The notes under the pieces are model-generated. The model searched no databases. It had not been told where the DNA came from and was given only the letters and a program-made list of their open reading frames with translations. Position numbers and translations under genes: made by a program. From Nodosilinea nodulosa PCC 7104 (lineage in GTDB: Bacteria > Cyanobacteriota > Cyanobacteriia > Phormidesmidales > Phormidesmidaceae), in assembly GCF_000309385.1 (NCBI RefSeq), contig NZ_JH976537.1, positions 2,152,029 to 2,216,028 on the forward strand: a DNA stretch of 64,000 nucleotides, read 5' to 3'. Numbering within the stretch: the first letter of the stretch is position 1; every line of letters begins with the position of its first letter. Of this stretch, positions 8,830 through 17,351 are shown one piece after another.

Positions 8830-8853
8830 GAACGTTCGAACCTTGGAACGTTC
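8830..8853. repeat. Interspersed GAACGTTC inverted motif, copy 1
   Basis: The sequence GAACGTTCGAACC followed by TTGGAACGTTC, read on the minus strand, matches the motif at 44487-44507 in 18 of 21 positions. It sits between the convergent ends of ppsA and the dihydroorotase-like gene, so it may act as a terminator hairpin or be a dispersed repeat. See the related copies near 38614 and 44487. Confidence 0.55.
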
Positions 8854-8880
8854 TAGCAGACATGTCTCCAACCAGACTGG

Positions 8881-10179
8881 CTACAGCGGCGGCACCCAGC
8901 TGCGCAGGACTTGACCCGGTATGGACTTTCCCAGCCAGGGAGTGTTGGCAGAGAGGGATTGAAGCGTGGCGGGACTGACGGTCCAGCTTGCCGCTGGGTC
9001 AAACAAAATCATGTCGGCGGGCCGCTGGGGTTGAATGGTGGGCGGAGTTTGGCCCCAGCAGGCAGCAGGGTTCGTGCTCAAGGCTTGAAGCAATGTCAGG
9101 GGTGACCAATCGCCGCGGGTCACGAGGGCATCCCACAGCAGCCCCAGCGACAGCTCTAGGCCGATCGCCCCCGGCGGCGCGGAGGGAAAGCCGACGGTTT
9201 TGTCTTCGTAGGCTTGGGGGGTGTGGTCGATCGCGATCGCATCAATCACCCCCGCCTTTACCCCTGCAATCAGCGCCGCTTGGTCTGCGGGATTGCCCAG
9301 GGGCGGCGACAGCCGCAGGCTGGGGTCGTAGCCGCCCAAATCTTTGGCGCTAAACAGCAGATGCATCCAGGTGGTGCTGGCCGTCACGGGTAAGCCGCGA
9401 TCTTTTGCCTGGTGAACCAGCTCCACGCCCCGCGCCGTAGACAGGCGCATCAGGTGAACCGGAGTGCCCACGTCGGCGATGCATTCCAGCAGCGCCGCCA
9501 GGGCAGCGGTCTCAGAGCTGGCCGGATCGCCCACCAGGCCGTAGATTAGCGAGAAGGGACCCTCGCGGGCGACGCCACTGTCTCGCAGGGTGCGATCGCA
9601 GCTATACAGCGCCACCGGCTTACCCAGGGGCTGCACGTACTGCAACAGGCGCTGGGTTAGCAGCGGGTTTTGAATCGCTCGACCGTCGGCAAAGCCTGCG
9701 ATCGGGGCCTCTGCCAGTTCGGCCAACTCGGCCATCTGCTGGCCCTGGGCCGCTTGGGTCAGCGCGCCCCACAGGTGGAGGTGCGGCAGGGATGGGTGAG
9801 CGCGCGCCAGAGCTTCCCGCCGCGCCAAAATTCTATCCACCATGGCTGGATTGTCGATCGCAGGTTCGGTACCCGGCAATATGCCCAGGTGGGTAAAGCC
9901 TCCGGCCCGACCCGCCTTCAGCAGCGATTCCAGGGTTTCCCGCGATTCGTTCCCCGGTTCTCCCGAGTGGCTGTAGAGATCGACCAGGCCGGGCAGCAAG
10001 ACCTTTCCCTCGCCTGAGATCATCTCGGCCCTGGCGGGAATAACGGCGATGGAAGGGGCGATCGCCGTCACTACCCCATCCTGCACCAGCACGTCTACCA
10101 CCTGGTCGGCCTGCGTAACCGCATCCAGCATTCTCACCTGCTGAATTAGCTGTGCCTCGAGACTGGAAGACCCGGTCAC
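8881..10179 (-). CDS. pyrC: Dihydroorotase-like amidohydrolase with altered metal site
   Basis: The 432-residue protein has the amidohydrolase fold and overall dihydroorotase similarity (LLPGLVDLYSHSGEPG at 62-76, DHTPQAYEDK at 318-327). Dihydroorotase closes carbamoyl-aspartate to dihydroorotate in pyrimidine synthesis. Several canonical residues are changed: the usual HxH reads YSH, the arginine of HLREPG is glycine, MPNT reads LPGT, and the usual histidines in the HxED and AHxST segments are absent (YSCDRT, MRLSTA). Asp318 is retained. It starts at GTG 10179, overlapping the upstream phosphatase stop by 4 bp. It may be a non-catalytic partner of aspartate transcarbamoylase, as PyrX-like proteins are, or a divergent enzyme. 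Confidence 0.85.
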   Translation of the reverse strand: MTGSSSLEAQLIQQVRMLDAVTQADQVVDVLVQDGVVTAIAPSIAVIPARAEMISGEGKVLLPGLVDLYSHSGEPGNESRETLESLLKAGRAGGFTHLGILPGTEPAIDNPAMVDRILARREALARAHPSLPHLHLWGALTQAAQGQQMAELAELAEAPIAGFADGRAIQNPLLTQRLLQYVQPLGKPVALYSCDRTLRDSGVAREGPFSLIYGLVGDPASSETAALAALLECIADVGTPVHLMRLSTARGVELVHQAKDRGLPVTASTTWMHLLFSAKDLGGYDPSLRLSPPLGNPADQAALIAGVKAGVIDAIAIDHTPQAYEDKTVGFPSAPPGAIGLELSLGLLWDALVTRGDWSPLTLLQALSTNPAACWGQTPPTIQPQRPADMILFDPAASWTVSPATLQSLSANTPWLGKSIPGQVLRSWVPPL

Positions 10180-11537
10180 AATGCCCCCGCTGCGGTTTTG
10201 TCTAGCACGCTGCCCGACAGGTGAATGGTAATGTTGGCCGTGGTCAGCACCGGGGCACTGTCGATGCCGTTGGGGTAGTCGATCACGCTCACCGCTCCGT
10301 TGCCCTGCTTAAACCGCCAGAACGATGCAGGCCCCAGCCCCAGTACGTGGCACAGCAGCGCCTTATTCACCGCATCGTGGGCAACAACGAGAATGGTTTG
10401 CACCCGCTCGCCGCCGCTGTGGGCGGTCACGATTTCTTTCCAGGCTGCGATCGATCGCAGCCACACCTGCTCCAGGTTTTCGCCCCCCGGCATTTGCACA
10501 GTTTCGGGTGTGCCCTGCCACTGCTCCAGCAGGCCGGGGTAGCTGCTTTCAATCTCCGACTCGTACAGGCCTTCCCACTCGCCGTGGCTGATCTCTTGCA
10601 GCTCGTTCACCGAGTGCAGCGTCAGGCCGGGGTGGTGCTGAAGAATGATTTCCGCCGTTTCCTTCGGTCGGGCCATAAAGCTGGTGTAGGCGGCATCGAT
10701 GGCCACAGATTTGAGAAACTCCGCCGCCTTTTCGCCCTGGGCGCGACCGTTGTCATTCAGCGGCACGTCGATCTGGCCCTGAAAGCGGCCCTGGCGATTC
10801 CACTCGGTTTCGCCGTGGCGCACCAGCAGCAGGCGGGGACCTTTGTGGCCGCGCCGCATGTCGGGCAGCGGCGCACCCATGTGGCTGGTTAGGTTCATGG
10901 CCTCCACCTGCACCGGGCTGCCCCAGCCCCCGCCAAAATTCAGCACGCTGATGTTGCAGTTGGCCTGGTTGAGGCTGTTAAACCGCTCTGGCCCTAGGCC
11001 AATGGCGGTGCTAATTAGCGCCCGGTTAATGGCGCTGTGGGCCACGACCAGAATGGTCTGGCCCTGATGCGCGGCCAGCAGCTCCGGCCAAAACCGCGCC
11101 GCCTGCTGATACAGCTCGCGAATGGGGTAAAAGTCTGTCGTAGACCCATCGGGCTGGGGCACGGCCATAACAAAATTGGCCGGATCGGTGCGCCACTGGT
11201 CGAAGATTTCGGGGTGCTGGGCCTCGGCCTCGGCAAAGGGCACGCCCTCCCACAGGGGCAGGCTAACTTCCTTGAGGTTGTCGCTAAAGCTGGGCGCGGC
11301 CAGGCCAGGGGTCGCCTTTTGCAGCTCAGCGGCAATGATTTCCGCCGTTTTGCGGGCGCGCTTGAAGGGGCTGGCCCACACCGCATCGAAGGGAATGCCC
11401 ACCAGCGCCTGACCCACCTGCAATGCCTGGGCCTCGCCTGCGGGAGTGAGTTCTGATTCGTCGCAGTGGCCTTGAATGCGCTTTTGCTGGTTGTAGGTGC
11501 TCTGCCCGTGGCGAACGATAATAACGCGGGTTTTCAG
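10176..11537 (-). CDS. Tandem-domain histidine phosphatase, probable CTG start
   Basis: Two phosphoglycerate-mutase-like domains lie in one chain. Domain 1 has VRHGQSTYN (His10) and VVAHSAINRAL. Domain 2 has VRHGETEWN (His241) and VVAHDAVNKAL. Both keep the phosphoacceptor His and the later His. The first ATG/GTG/TTG-type start (TTG 11423) would remove the RHG motif of domain 1. The frame continues upstream to a TGA, and the only reasonable start is CTG at 11537, preceded by GAGAGGA seven bases away. That gives 453 residues starting (M)KTRVIIVRHGQS. It is annotated phosphoglycerate mutase in many cyanobacteria; the actual substrate is uncertain. It is translationally coupled to the dihydroorotase-like gene. 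Confidence 0.88.
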   Translation of the reverse strand: MKTRVIIVRHGQSTYNQQKRIQGHCDESELTPAGEAQALQVGQALVGIPFDAVWASPFKRARKTAEIIAAELQKATPGLAAPSFSDNLKEVSLPLWEGVPFAEAEAQHPEIFDQWRTDPANFVMAVPQPDGSTTDFYPIRELYQQAARFWPELLAAHQGQTILVVAHSAINRALISTAIGLGPERFNSLNQANCNISVLNFGGGWGSPVQVEAMNLTSHMGAPLPDMRRGHKGPRLLLVRHGETEWNRQGRFQGQIDVPLNDNGRAQGEKAAEFLKSVAIDAAYTSFMARPKETAEIILQHHPGLTLHSVNELQEISHGEWEGLYESEIESSYPGLLEQWQGTPETVQMPGGENLEQVWLRSIAAWKEIVTAHSGGERVQTILVVAHDAVNKALLCHVLGLGPASFWRFKQGNGAVSVIDYPNGIDSAPVLTTANITIHLSGSVLDKTAAGAL

Positions 11538-11667
11538 GGGTCTGTCCTCTCAGTTGCTCAACCAACGTCAGATTTTACCCTGTCGCGGAGACCCACCGCA
11601 GCTTTGCCGGGCACCTACTCCCCAAGAAACTGAGCCTTTTTCTTGAACGTTGCCCCTGCCTTACAGG

Positions 11668-11889
11668 TCAAGCTTGTTCATGAGCATCAAGCTTATCAAG
11701 AAGCTTTAAGCCTATTTGAGGATTTCCTGCCGCAGCCATAGCCTTAAATCGAGTATGTGTATCAAATTCTACGAGGGCAATGGTAGACAGCTCCTCCATG
11801 AGCTTATTAACGCTGATGCCTTTACTTTGAGCCAGTTCTTTCAGTCGCTCGTGCTTATCGTCGGGTAAGCGAATCGTTAAAGTAGCCAT
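11668..11889 (-). CDS. Ribbon-helix-helix antitoxin-like protein
   Basis: The 73-residue protein opens with a beta strand and RHH pattern (TLTIRLPDDKHERLKELAQ, then GISVNKLMEEL), typical of Arc/CopG-type antitoxins that bind operator DNA as dimers and neutralise a toxin with their C-terminal tail. The start at 11889 is 5 bp after the stop of the PIN-domain gene, so the pair is one transcript with the toxin first. Autoregulation of the pair is expected from the family but no operator was identified. Confidence 0.85.
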   Translation of the reverse strand: MATLTIRLPDDKHERLKELAQSKGISVNKLMEELSTIALVEFDTHTRFKAMAAAGNPQIGLKLLDKLDAHEQA

Positions 11890-11894
11890 GGATT

Positions 11895-12317
11895 TTACCT
11901 GTTAAGAATATCTGCTGGGGTGAGAATTTGCAGGCTGGGAAAAAGCAGCTCAGCGTTTTGAAAGTCTCGGATATTTTGGGTAGCAATGACGCTGGCACTA
12001 CCCGCTACAGCCAGCTCAATTAAATGATTATCAGCCTCATCTCTGAGATTAGGTCGCCAAGTGTAATAAATAAACGTCCACTTACATACCCCCATAAATG
12101 CTTGCAGCAAGGCACCTATTTCCGGCTTGGTGAGGGGACATTGAGCAAGAACGCGCTCTCGCTCTATTACAGCCTCATATTCAGCAAACAAGGCATTACC
12201 CATTAGAGGTTGATAGTCTCCCAAGAGACAACGTCGAATCAACGCTCGGCTGGGGCCGGTTGGCCCAATGAGAGCACCTACGAAAACGCTGGTATCGACA
12301 ACTATTCTGTCCGCCAT
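11895..12317 (-). CDS. PIN-domain ribonuclease toxin (COG1569 type)
   Basis: The 140-residue PIN domain has acidic metal-binding residues at Asp8 (IVVDTSVFV), Glu46/48 (FAEYEAV), Asp93/Asp96 (RDEADNHLIELA) and Asp118 (NIRDF). PIN toxins cleave RNA in a Mg-dependent manner and are held by a cognate antitoxin, here the RHH gene directly downstream. The toxin-first gene order is the reverse of VapBC but normal for COG1569 pairs. All acidic residues appear intact, so it is probably active. Confidence 0.9.
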   Translation of the reverse strand: MADRIVVDTSVFVGALIGPTGPSRALIRRCLLGDYQPLMGNALFAEYEAVIERERVLAQCPLTKPEIGALLQAFMGVCKWTFIYYTWRPNLRDEADNHLIELAVAGSASVIATQNIRDFQNAELLFPSLQILTPADILNR

Positions 12318-12376
12318 GACGCGATGATAGCCTATGTGCTATCAATTCTTCCTGAGCTGTGATGGAGGCTCTTAGC

Positions 12377-13114
12377 TCAAAGCCGCTGGGCGATCGCGAT
12401 CGCCAGCGGACTCAGCAGCAGGGCCGGTAAAAACGAGGCCACCCTCACCTGACCAATTTCCAGCAGGTTGAGGCCAATGCCCAAAATCATTAGCCCGCCC
12501 GTACCCGTAATCAGCAGCACCTGGGGGCTGGCGGTGGGGTCTGGAATAATGGCTCCCGAGACGCTGGCCACCAGCGACAGCGCCCCCTGCACAAGCAAGA
12601 CGCTCAGGGCCGAAAAGCCAACGCCAATGCCGTAGGTGCCAGTCAGAGCGATCGCGGCCAGCCCGTCCATGGTGGCCTTGAGGGTGAGCAGAGTGTTGTC
12701 GCCCGCCAGGCCGTTGTTGAGGCTGCCTACAATGGCCATCGGGCCAATGCAAAACAGCAGGCTGGCGGCCACAAACCCCTCCGTAAAGCGGCCCCCGCCC
12801 CGCACCCTGGCCTTGAGCCAGTCGCCCAGCACCGACAGGCGCTTCTCGATCTGCCACCATTCGCCCAGCAGCCCGCCTATCACCATCACCAGCAGCGCCA
12901 GAATGATGCCGTCGATGGGGCCAGCCTCTAGGGCTGAAAGGCTGCGGGCCATGGTGACCCCAATCACCAGGGTCATTAGCCCCACGGCCTGGGTGATAAT
13001 CTGCTGCATTGAGCGGGGCAGGCGACTGCGCAGCATCAGCCCCAGAGCCGTGCCCAGCACAACGGTGGCAACGTTGATCCAGGTGCCGCTGGTAGCAGCC
13101 CACAGGTTGAGCAT
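12377..13114 (-). CDS. DUF554 family membrane protein
   Basis: The 245-residue protein has about seven hydrophobic helices, starting with TWINVATVVLGTALGLML. It carries the conserved DUF554 segments (LLFCIGPMAIVGSLNNGLAGD and LKATMDGLAAIALTGTYGIGVGFSALSVL). Family members such as YdfK/YqgA are predicted transport proteins without a proven substrate. The start is ATG 13114. It is divergent from the DUF362 gene across a repeat-rich spacer. Confidence 0.92.
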   Translation of the reverse strand: MLNLWAATSGTWINVATVVLGTALGLMLRSRLPRSMQQIITQAVGLMTLVIGVTMARSLSALEAGPIDGIILALLVMVIGGLLGEWWQIEKRLSVLGDWLKARVRGGGRFTEGFVAASLLFCIGPMAIVGSLNNGLAGDNTLLTLKATMDGLAAIALTGTYGIGVGFSALSVLLVQGALSLVASVSGAIIPDPTASPQVLLITGTGGLMILGIGLNLLEIGQVRVASFLPALLLSPLAIAIAQRL

Positions 13115-13140
13115 AGGGGGTCCTCATGACGAACTAATAA

Positions 13141-13249
13141 AGTGCAAAATTCAAAGTGCAAAATTCAAAGTGCAAAATTCAAAGTGCAAAATTCAAAGTG
13201 CAAAATTCAAAGTGCAAAATTCAAAGTGCAAAATTCAAAATTTTGAATT
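13141..13249. repeat. 14-bp minisatellite, seven perfect copies, ending in a palindrome
   Basis: The unit AGTGCAAAATTCAA occurs seven times head to tail without a mismatch from 13141 to 13238. It runs into the perfect palindrome AATTCAAAATTTTGAATT at 13232-13249. There are no spacers, so it is a simple tandem repeat and not CRISPR. It lies in the divergent promoter region between the DUF554 and DUF362 genes. Confidence 0.95.
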
Positions 13250-13288
13250 GTCAATTTTGAACCTATCCCCACCCCACAACTATCAACT

Positions 13289-13340
13289 CCACCCACCCAT
13301 CTACTCACCTACTCACCCACCCATCCACTTTCCTCCCCAT
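13289..13340. repeat. Degenerate pyrimidine-rich short repeat
   Basis: Overlapping words of the CTACTCACC / CCACCCATC type recur here. The opposite strand is purine-rich and resembles the GGTAGGAGAGTG repeats at 23487-23522. It is comparable to the short tandemly repeated heptamer elements of cyanobacterial intergenic DNA. It lies immediately upstream of the DUF362 gene. Confidence 0.55.
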
Positions 13341-13384
13341 CCGCGTTATTCTCCAAACAGGCCTATATTTCCCTGGAGACTACC

Positions 13385-14350
13385 ATGGCGGTGTCAGTTA
13401 GCCTTGTCCGTGCCCAGTCTTACCGCCTAAGTGAACTGACGCGATCGCTGACCCAGGTGCTCGACCCGCTGGGGGGCATGGCGGCCTTTGTCAAACCCGG
13501 CGATCGCGTGCTGCTAAAGCCCAACCTGCTGACCGGCGCTCGCCCCACCAAAGCCTGCACTACCAGGCCCGAGCTAGTATACGCCGTGGCCCAGCAGGTA
13601 CTGGCCGCTGGCGGCAGGCCTTTTTTGGGCGATAGCCCCGCCTTCGGCAGCGCCCACGGGGTGGCCAAGGCCAACGGGCTGCTGCCCCTGGCCGAGGAAT
13701 TAAACCTCCCCATCGTTGAGCTGCACGGCCACCGCTACCCCACCGACAACCCCGAGTTTGACCATCTGCGCCTTTCTAAGGAAGCCATGGAGGCCGATGT
13801 GGTGATCAACCTGCCCAAGGTCAAGTCCCACGTGCAGCTGACCCTGACCCTGGGGGTAAAGAACCTGTTTGGCTGCGTGCCCGGCAAAATGAAAGCCTGG
13901 TGGCACATGGAAGCGGGTAAAGACGTGCAGCGCTTTGGCACCATGCTGGTGGAAACCGCCCGCCTGATCGACCCCGCCCTCACCATTGTCGATGGCATTG
14001 TCGGCCACGAAGGCAACGGCCCCAGCAGTGGCGAACCCAGGGACCTGGGCGTTTTAGGTGCTTCTGGCCATGTCTTTGCCCTCGATCGGGCGATGGTGAC
14101 CCTGCTAGGGGTCGATCCCCTCGTCGTGCCCACCGTGGCTCAGTCGATGCGGCTGGGGGTCTGCCCCGCCTGGGATGAGATCGCGTTTCCGCTGCTGGCC
14201 CCTGAGGATCTGCGGGTGGCCGACTGGCAACTGCCCGCCGAACTCATGCCCATCGACTTTGGCATGCCTCGGGTGGTGAAATCGACCTTCAAGCACCTGT
14301 ACATTCGCTTTATTCAAGAACCCGTAGCCACCTACGCCGGGCGAATTTAA
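13385..14350 (+). CDS. DUF362 domain protein
   Basis: The 321-residue protein has the DUF362 hallmarks: VLLKPNLLTG near residue 44, GDSPAFGS, VINLPKVKSHVQLTLTLGVKNLFGCVPG (about 138-165) and IVDGIVGHEGNGPSSG. Unlike many family members it lacks an attached 4Fe-4S ferredoxin domain, since no CxxCxxC cluster is seen. The function is not established; the fold is thought to bind a metal or phosphate ligand. The start is ATG 13385. The gene is convergent with ctpA. Confidence 0.9.
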   Translation: MAVSVSLVRAQSYRLSELTRSLTQVLDPLGGMAAFVKPGDRVLLKPNLLTGARPTKACTTRPELVYAVAQQVLAAGGRPFLGDSPAFGSAHGVAKANGLLPLAEELNLPIVELHGHRYPTDNPEFDHLRLSKEAMEADVVINLPKVKSHVQLTLTLGVKNLFGCVPGKMKAWWHMEAGKDVQRFGTMLVETARLIDPALTIVDGIVGHEGNGPSSGEPRDLGVLGASGHVFALDRAMVTLLGVDPLVVPTVAQSMRLGVCPAWDEIAFPLLAPEDLRVADWQLPAELMPIDFGMPRVVKSTFKHLYIRFIQEPVATYAGRI

Positions 14351-14377
14351 GTCGGGAACAGCGCTCCGAGTCACCCT

Positions 14378-15763
14378 CTACTCAGCGGGGGTAACCCGGC
14401 CCAGGCGGCTGGCTCCGGCCTCGGGCTGTCGCTCGCTGGCGAGGATGGTTTGCTCTAGCACCTCAGCGGCGCGGAGGTATTGGGTGTCAGCTTCCGTGCC
14501 GAGCAGGGCGGGGTTGCTAAACAACTCGCGGCGCTGGCGATCGCTCAGGGCGATCGCCACATCGGGGGTAATGCCCCGGCGGCTGATGTCGGTACCGTTG
14601 GGGGTGTAGTAGTGGGCCACGGTCACGGTCAGGCCAGAGCCATCGTTGAGGCCGTGGAGCGACTGCACCAGGGCTTTGCCGTAGGTGGGAGTGCCCACGA
14701 CGGTGGCGCGGTTGTTGTCGCGCAGGGCACCGGTCAAGATTTCGCTGGAGCTGGCCGATCGCCCGTCTACCAGCACCGTCAGCGGCAGGTCCGTCAGGGC
14801 GGTGCGATTGGCGGAAATCGTCTCGTCGTTGCTGCTGCGATCGAGGGTGCGCACAATCGCCCCGTGCTGGAGCCACATGCGGCCAATGTCGATGCTGGCC
14901 ATCAGCAGCCCGCCGGGGTTGCCGCGCAGGTCGAGCACAAAGCCTTCGACCCCGGCATCGCTCAGGCTGCGAATAGCGGCGGACATTTGGGCGGCCGCGT
15001 GGGCGTTGAACTCAATCAGACGAATGTAGCCAATGGAGCGGTCCCCGACGGTTTTTTGGGAGTACTCCACCGTGGGCAGATCCATCAGGGCACGGGTCAG
15101 AATGACGGTGCGGGATGCGCCGCTGTCGCGCGATACGGTTAGGGTCACCTGGGAGCCTTCGCTGCCCCGCAGCTGCTGTAGAACTCCCTCAGCGGTGAGG
15201 CGCTCGGTGCTCTGGCCGTCAACTAGCAAAATGCGATCGCCCACCACGATGCCAGACTGTTCTGCCGGAGAGCCGGGGGTAACACTGGTAACCAGCACCA
15301 CCCCAGACTGATCGTTGCGCTCCAGCTGTACCCCAATACCCGAAATTTCCCCCGAGGTTTGGTCGGTGAGGTCGGCATACTCCGTCGGCGAGAGAAAGCG
15401 GGTGTAGGGATCGTCTAGCCGCCGCAGGGCCGATCGCAGAGCGGTGTAGGCCGCCTCTTGAGAGCTGTACTCTCGCCCCAGCAGCTCCTGGCGCACGGCC
15501 TGCCAGTCCACGTGGTTGAAGTCACCGTCTACGTATTCCTGGTCGATAATTTGCCAGGCTTCATCGATAACGACTTTGGGGCTGTCTTTAAACTCTGCCA
15601 GGGGGGTAGCGGCCAAGGTAGTTTTGGCCGCCCCAGCGACCAGGGCCAACGGTACAAACGCCAGAATAGAAGGGCGCATCAGAGACAAAAGCCGCGGAGA
15701 GGGGGGGAGTGACATTGTGGTAATACCAGCCTGGGCAGGGGAGGAAGACAAGCCTAGGGCCAT
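14378..15763 (-). CDS. ctpA: Carboxyl-terminal processing protease CtpA (S41)
   Basis: The 461-residue exported serine protease has a signal-like segment (about 29-52, PSILAFVPLALVAGAAKTTLA). A PDZ domain runs from about 135 to 225 (SGIGVQLERNDQSGVVLVT, then SPAEQSGIVVGD). The S41 catalytic domain has Ser338 in DGRSASSSEILTGAL and Lys363 in TYGKALVQ, spaced 25 residues apart as in the D1-processing protease. In cyanobacteria CtpA removes the C-terminal tail of the D1 precursor so that the manganese cluster can form. An alternative start is ATG 15715. The gene is convergent with the DUF362 gene. Confidence 0.93.
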   Translation of the reverse strand: MALGLSSSPAQAGITTMSLPPSPRLLSLMRPSILAFVPLALVAGAAKTTLAATPLAEFKDSPKVVIDEAWQIIDQEYVDGDFNHVDWQAVRQELLGREYSSQEAAYTALRSALRRLDDPYTRFLSPTEYADLTDQTSGEISGIGVQLERNDQSGVVLVTSVTPGSPAEQSGIVVGDRILLVDGQSTERLTAEGVLQQLRGSEGSQVTLTVSRDSGASRTVILTRALMDLPTVEYSQKTVGDRSIGYIRLIEFNAHAAAQMSAAIRSLSDAGVEGFVLDLRGNPGGLLMASIDIGRMWLQHGAIVRTLDRSSNDETISANRTALTDLPLTVLVDGRSASSSEILTGALRDNNRATVVGTPTYGKALVQSLHGLNDGSGLTVTVAHYYTPNGTDISRRGITPDVAIALSDRQRRELFSNPALLGTEADTQYLRAAEVLEQTILASERQPEAGASRLGRVTPAE

Positions 15764-16053
15764 AGACAGTCGGTCAATGTTGACCTTATTGTGACCGATG
15801 GTCTATCTCTTTGGACAGATACGAAAGCTACTTTTGGTGATTTTAGGCTTTTCTTCAATTCAGCTGGGTAAAGCAGGCCAATTTTCAAACTGGCTCGCTT
15901 GGCGCTCTATTTTGGCAGGTATCGCTTTGGTGAGCATAGCCCCGTCAAACTTACCGGTCGCGCCGCGATCGCATCGCTCTTTCCACAGCACCCCTTGCCT
16001 GAAAATCCTCAGCCCCTGGAGATCTTTACGCTGGGCCATCGCCCTGGCTCTCC

Positions 16054-17031
16054 CTAGGCGCGGTTGGTGGCATTGATTTCGTCCAGAATGGTTTGGGCTC
16101 CCTTGGAGCGCAGATGCCGGGCCAGCTGGACTCCCAGATCCTCAGCCGCAGCGGTTGGCCCCTGCACGGCGTCTTTAATCACTTGCTGGCCGTCGAGGCT
16201 GGCCACCAGGCCGGTCAGGGTGAGGCCGTCGCCCTCCAGAACCGTGTTGACGCCAATGGGCACCTGGCAGCCGCCCTCTAGCTCCCGCAAAAAGGCGCGC
16301 TCGGCCAGGCAGCGGGCGGTGGTAGGCCCGTGGGAAAGCACGCTCAGCAGCGTCAGAATCTCCTCGTCGCCGGTGCGGCACTCAATGCCCAAGGCCCCCT
16401 GCCCCACGGCGTGGAGAGAGATATCGGCGGGCAAAATTTCGTGGATGCGATCGCCCATATCCATGCGCTGTAAGCCAGCCACCGCCAGAATGATGCCGTC
16501 GTAGCCGCCCTCGTCGAGCTTGCGCAGGCGGGTGTTGAGGTTGCCGCGAATGTCTTTAAAGGTGAGGTGGGGATAGTGGTGGCGCAGCTGAGCCAGCCGT
16601 CGCAGGGAAGACGTGCCGATCACCGCACCCTCGGGCAGGGTGGCCAGGGTTTTGTCCTTATTCTTTTCGTGCACCACCAGGGCGTCGGCAGGGTCTTCGC
16701 GCTCGGTGACGCAGCCCAGCATTAGCCCCTCGGGCAGGCGGGTGGGCAGGTCTTTAAGGGAGTGCACGGCAAAGTCGCTGTCGCCCCGCAGCATGGTGTC
16801 TTCTAGCTCCTGAGTAAACAGGCCCTTATCGCCAATTTTGGAGAGCGACACGTCGAGCACCTTGTCGCCCTGGGTTTCCATGGTGACGATCTCAAAGGCC
16901 AGCTCAGGAAAACGCCGCTGGAGTTCGTCCCGCACCCAGTGGGTTTGAATCAGCGCTAGCTGGCTCTTGCGAGACACGATGCGAATAGTGCGCTGGGGGG
17001 TTGAAACGGTAGGGGCGACGGTGGAGTGCAT
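16054..17031 (-). CDS. hemC: Porphobilinogen deaminase (hydroxymethylbilane synthase)
   Basis: The 325-residue enzyme polymerises four porphobilinogens to hydroxymethylbilane for heme, chlorophyll and bilins. Seen are [17 protein letters not shown] at the start, the [10 protein letters not shown] active-site loop ([12 protein letters not shown]), [11 protein letters not shown], and EGGCQVPIG with Cys255, which carries the dipyrromethane cofactor. I preferred ATG 17031 over an ATG 54 bases upstream, because homology begins soon after it. It stands alone; the preceding 290-bp gap to ctpA has no gene. Confidence 0.97.
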   Translation of the reverse strand: MHSTVAPTVSTPQRTIRIVSRKSQLALIQTHWVRDELQRRFPELAFEIVTMETQGDKVLDVSLSKIGDKGLFTQELEDTMLRGDSDFAVHSLKDLPTRLPEGLMLGCVTEREDPADALVVHEKNKDKTLATLPEGAVIGTSSLRRLAQLRHHYPHLTFKDIRGNLNTRLRKLDEGGYDGIILAVAGLQRMDMGDRIHEILPADISLHAVGQGALGIECRTGDEEILTLLSVLSHGPTTARCLAERAFLRELEGGCQVPIGVNTVLEGDGLTLTGLVASLDGQQVIKDAVQGPTAAAEDLGVQLARHLRSKGAQTILDEINATNRA

Positions 17032-17351
17032 AGTCTGAAAGCGAGGCTTGCAAAGGGTTAGTAACGGCACTGCGGCGACTGCCATTCAAGTCAGATCCTT
17101 CCTATGGGGATCAGCCTGAGGCAGTTTCAAACCAAATAGAGGCCCTTAGTTCTCTTGGTCTCGGTCATAGACTGAGAAAACCTGGCTTCAGCGATTTGGC
17201 CAGCGCTATGGTAGGGCGGCTTAACCGCCACCGAATCTTCAGATTACAGGATGGCGGCTCTCTCTATGGTGAGCCTCCCAGAGATGTTAAGGGGTTGTCA
17301 CATTAGAGCACTGGCGGCGTTTATGATAAGTGGGCAGCTTGGGGAAAACCG

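Noticed and set aside
13141-13249. Possible CRISPR array
   Set aside because: The units are only 14 bp and directly contiguous without spacers; this is a minisatellite.
13900-14350. Ferredoxin domain in the DUF362 protein
   Set aside because: No CxxCxxC cluster was found in the sequence; only the DUF362 core is present.
15798-16076. 92-codon plus-strand frame in the ctpA/hemC gap
   Set aside because: Overlaps the end of hemC, has no domain and shows no ribosome site; likely non-coding.
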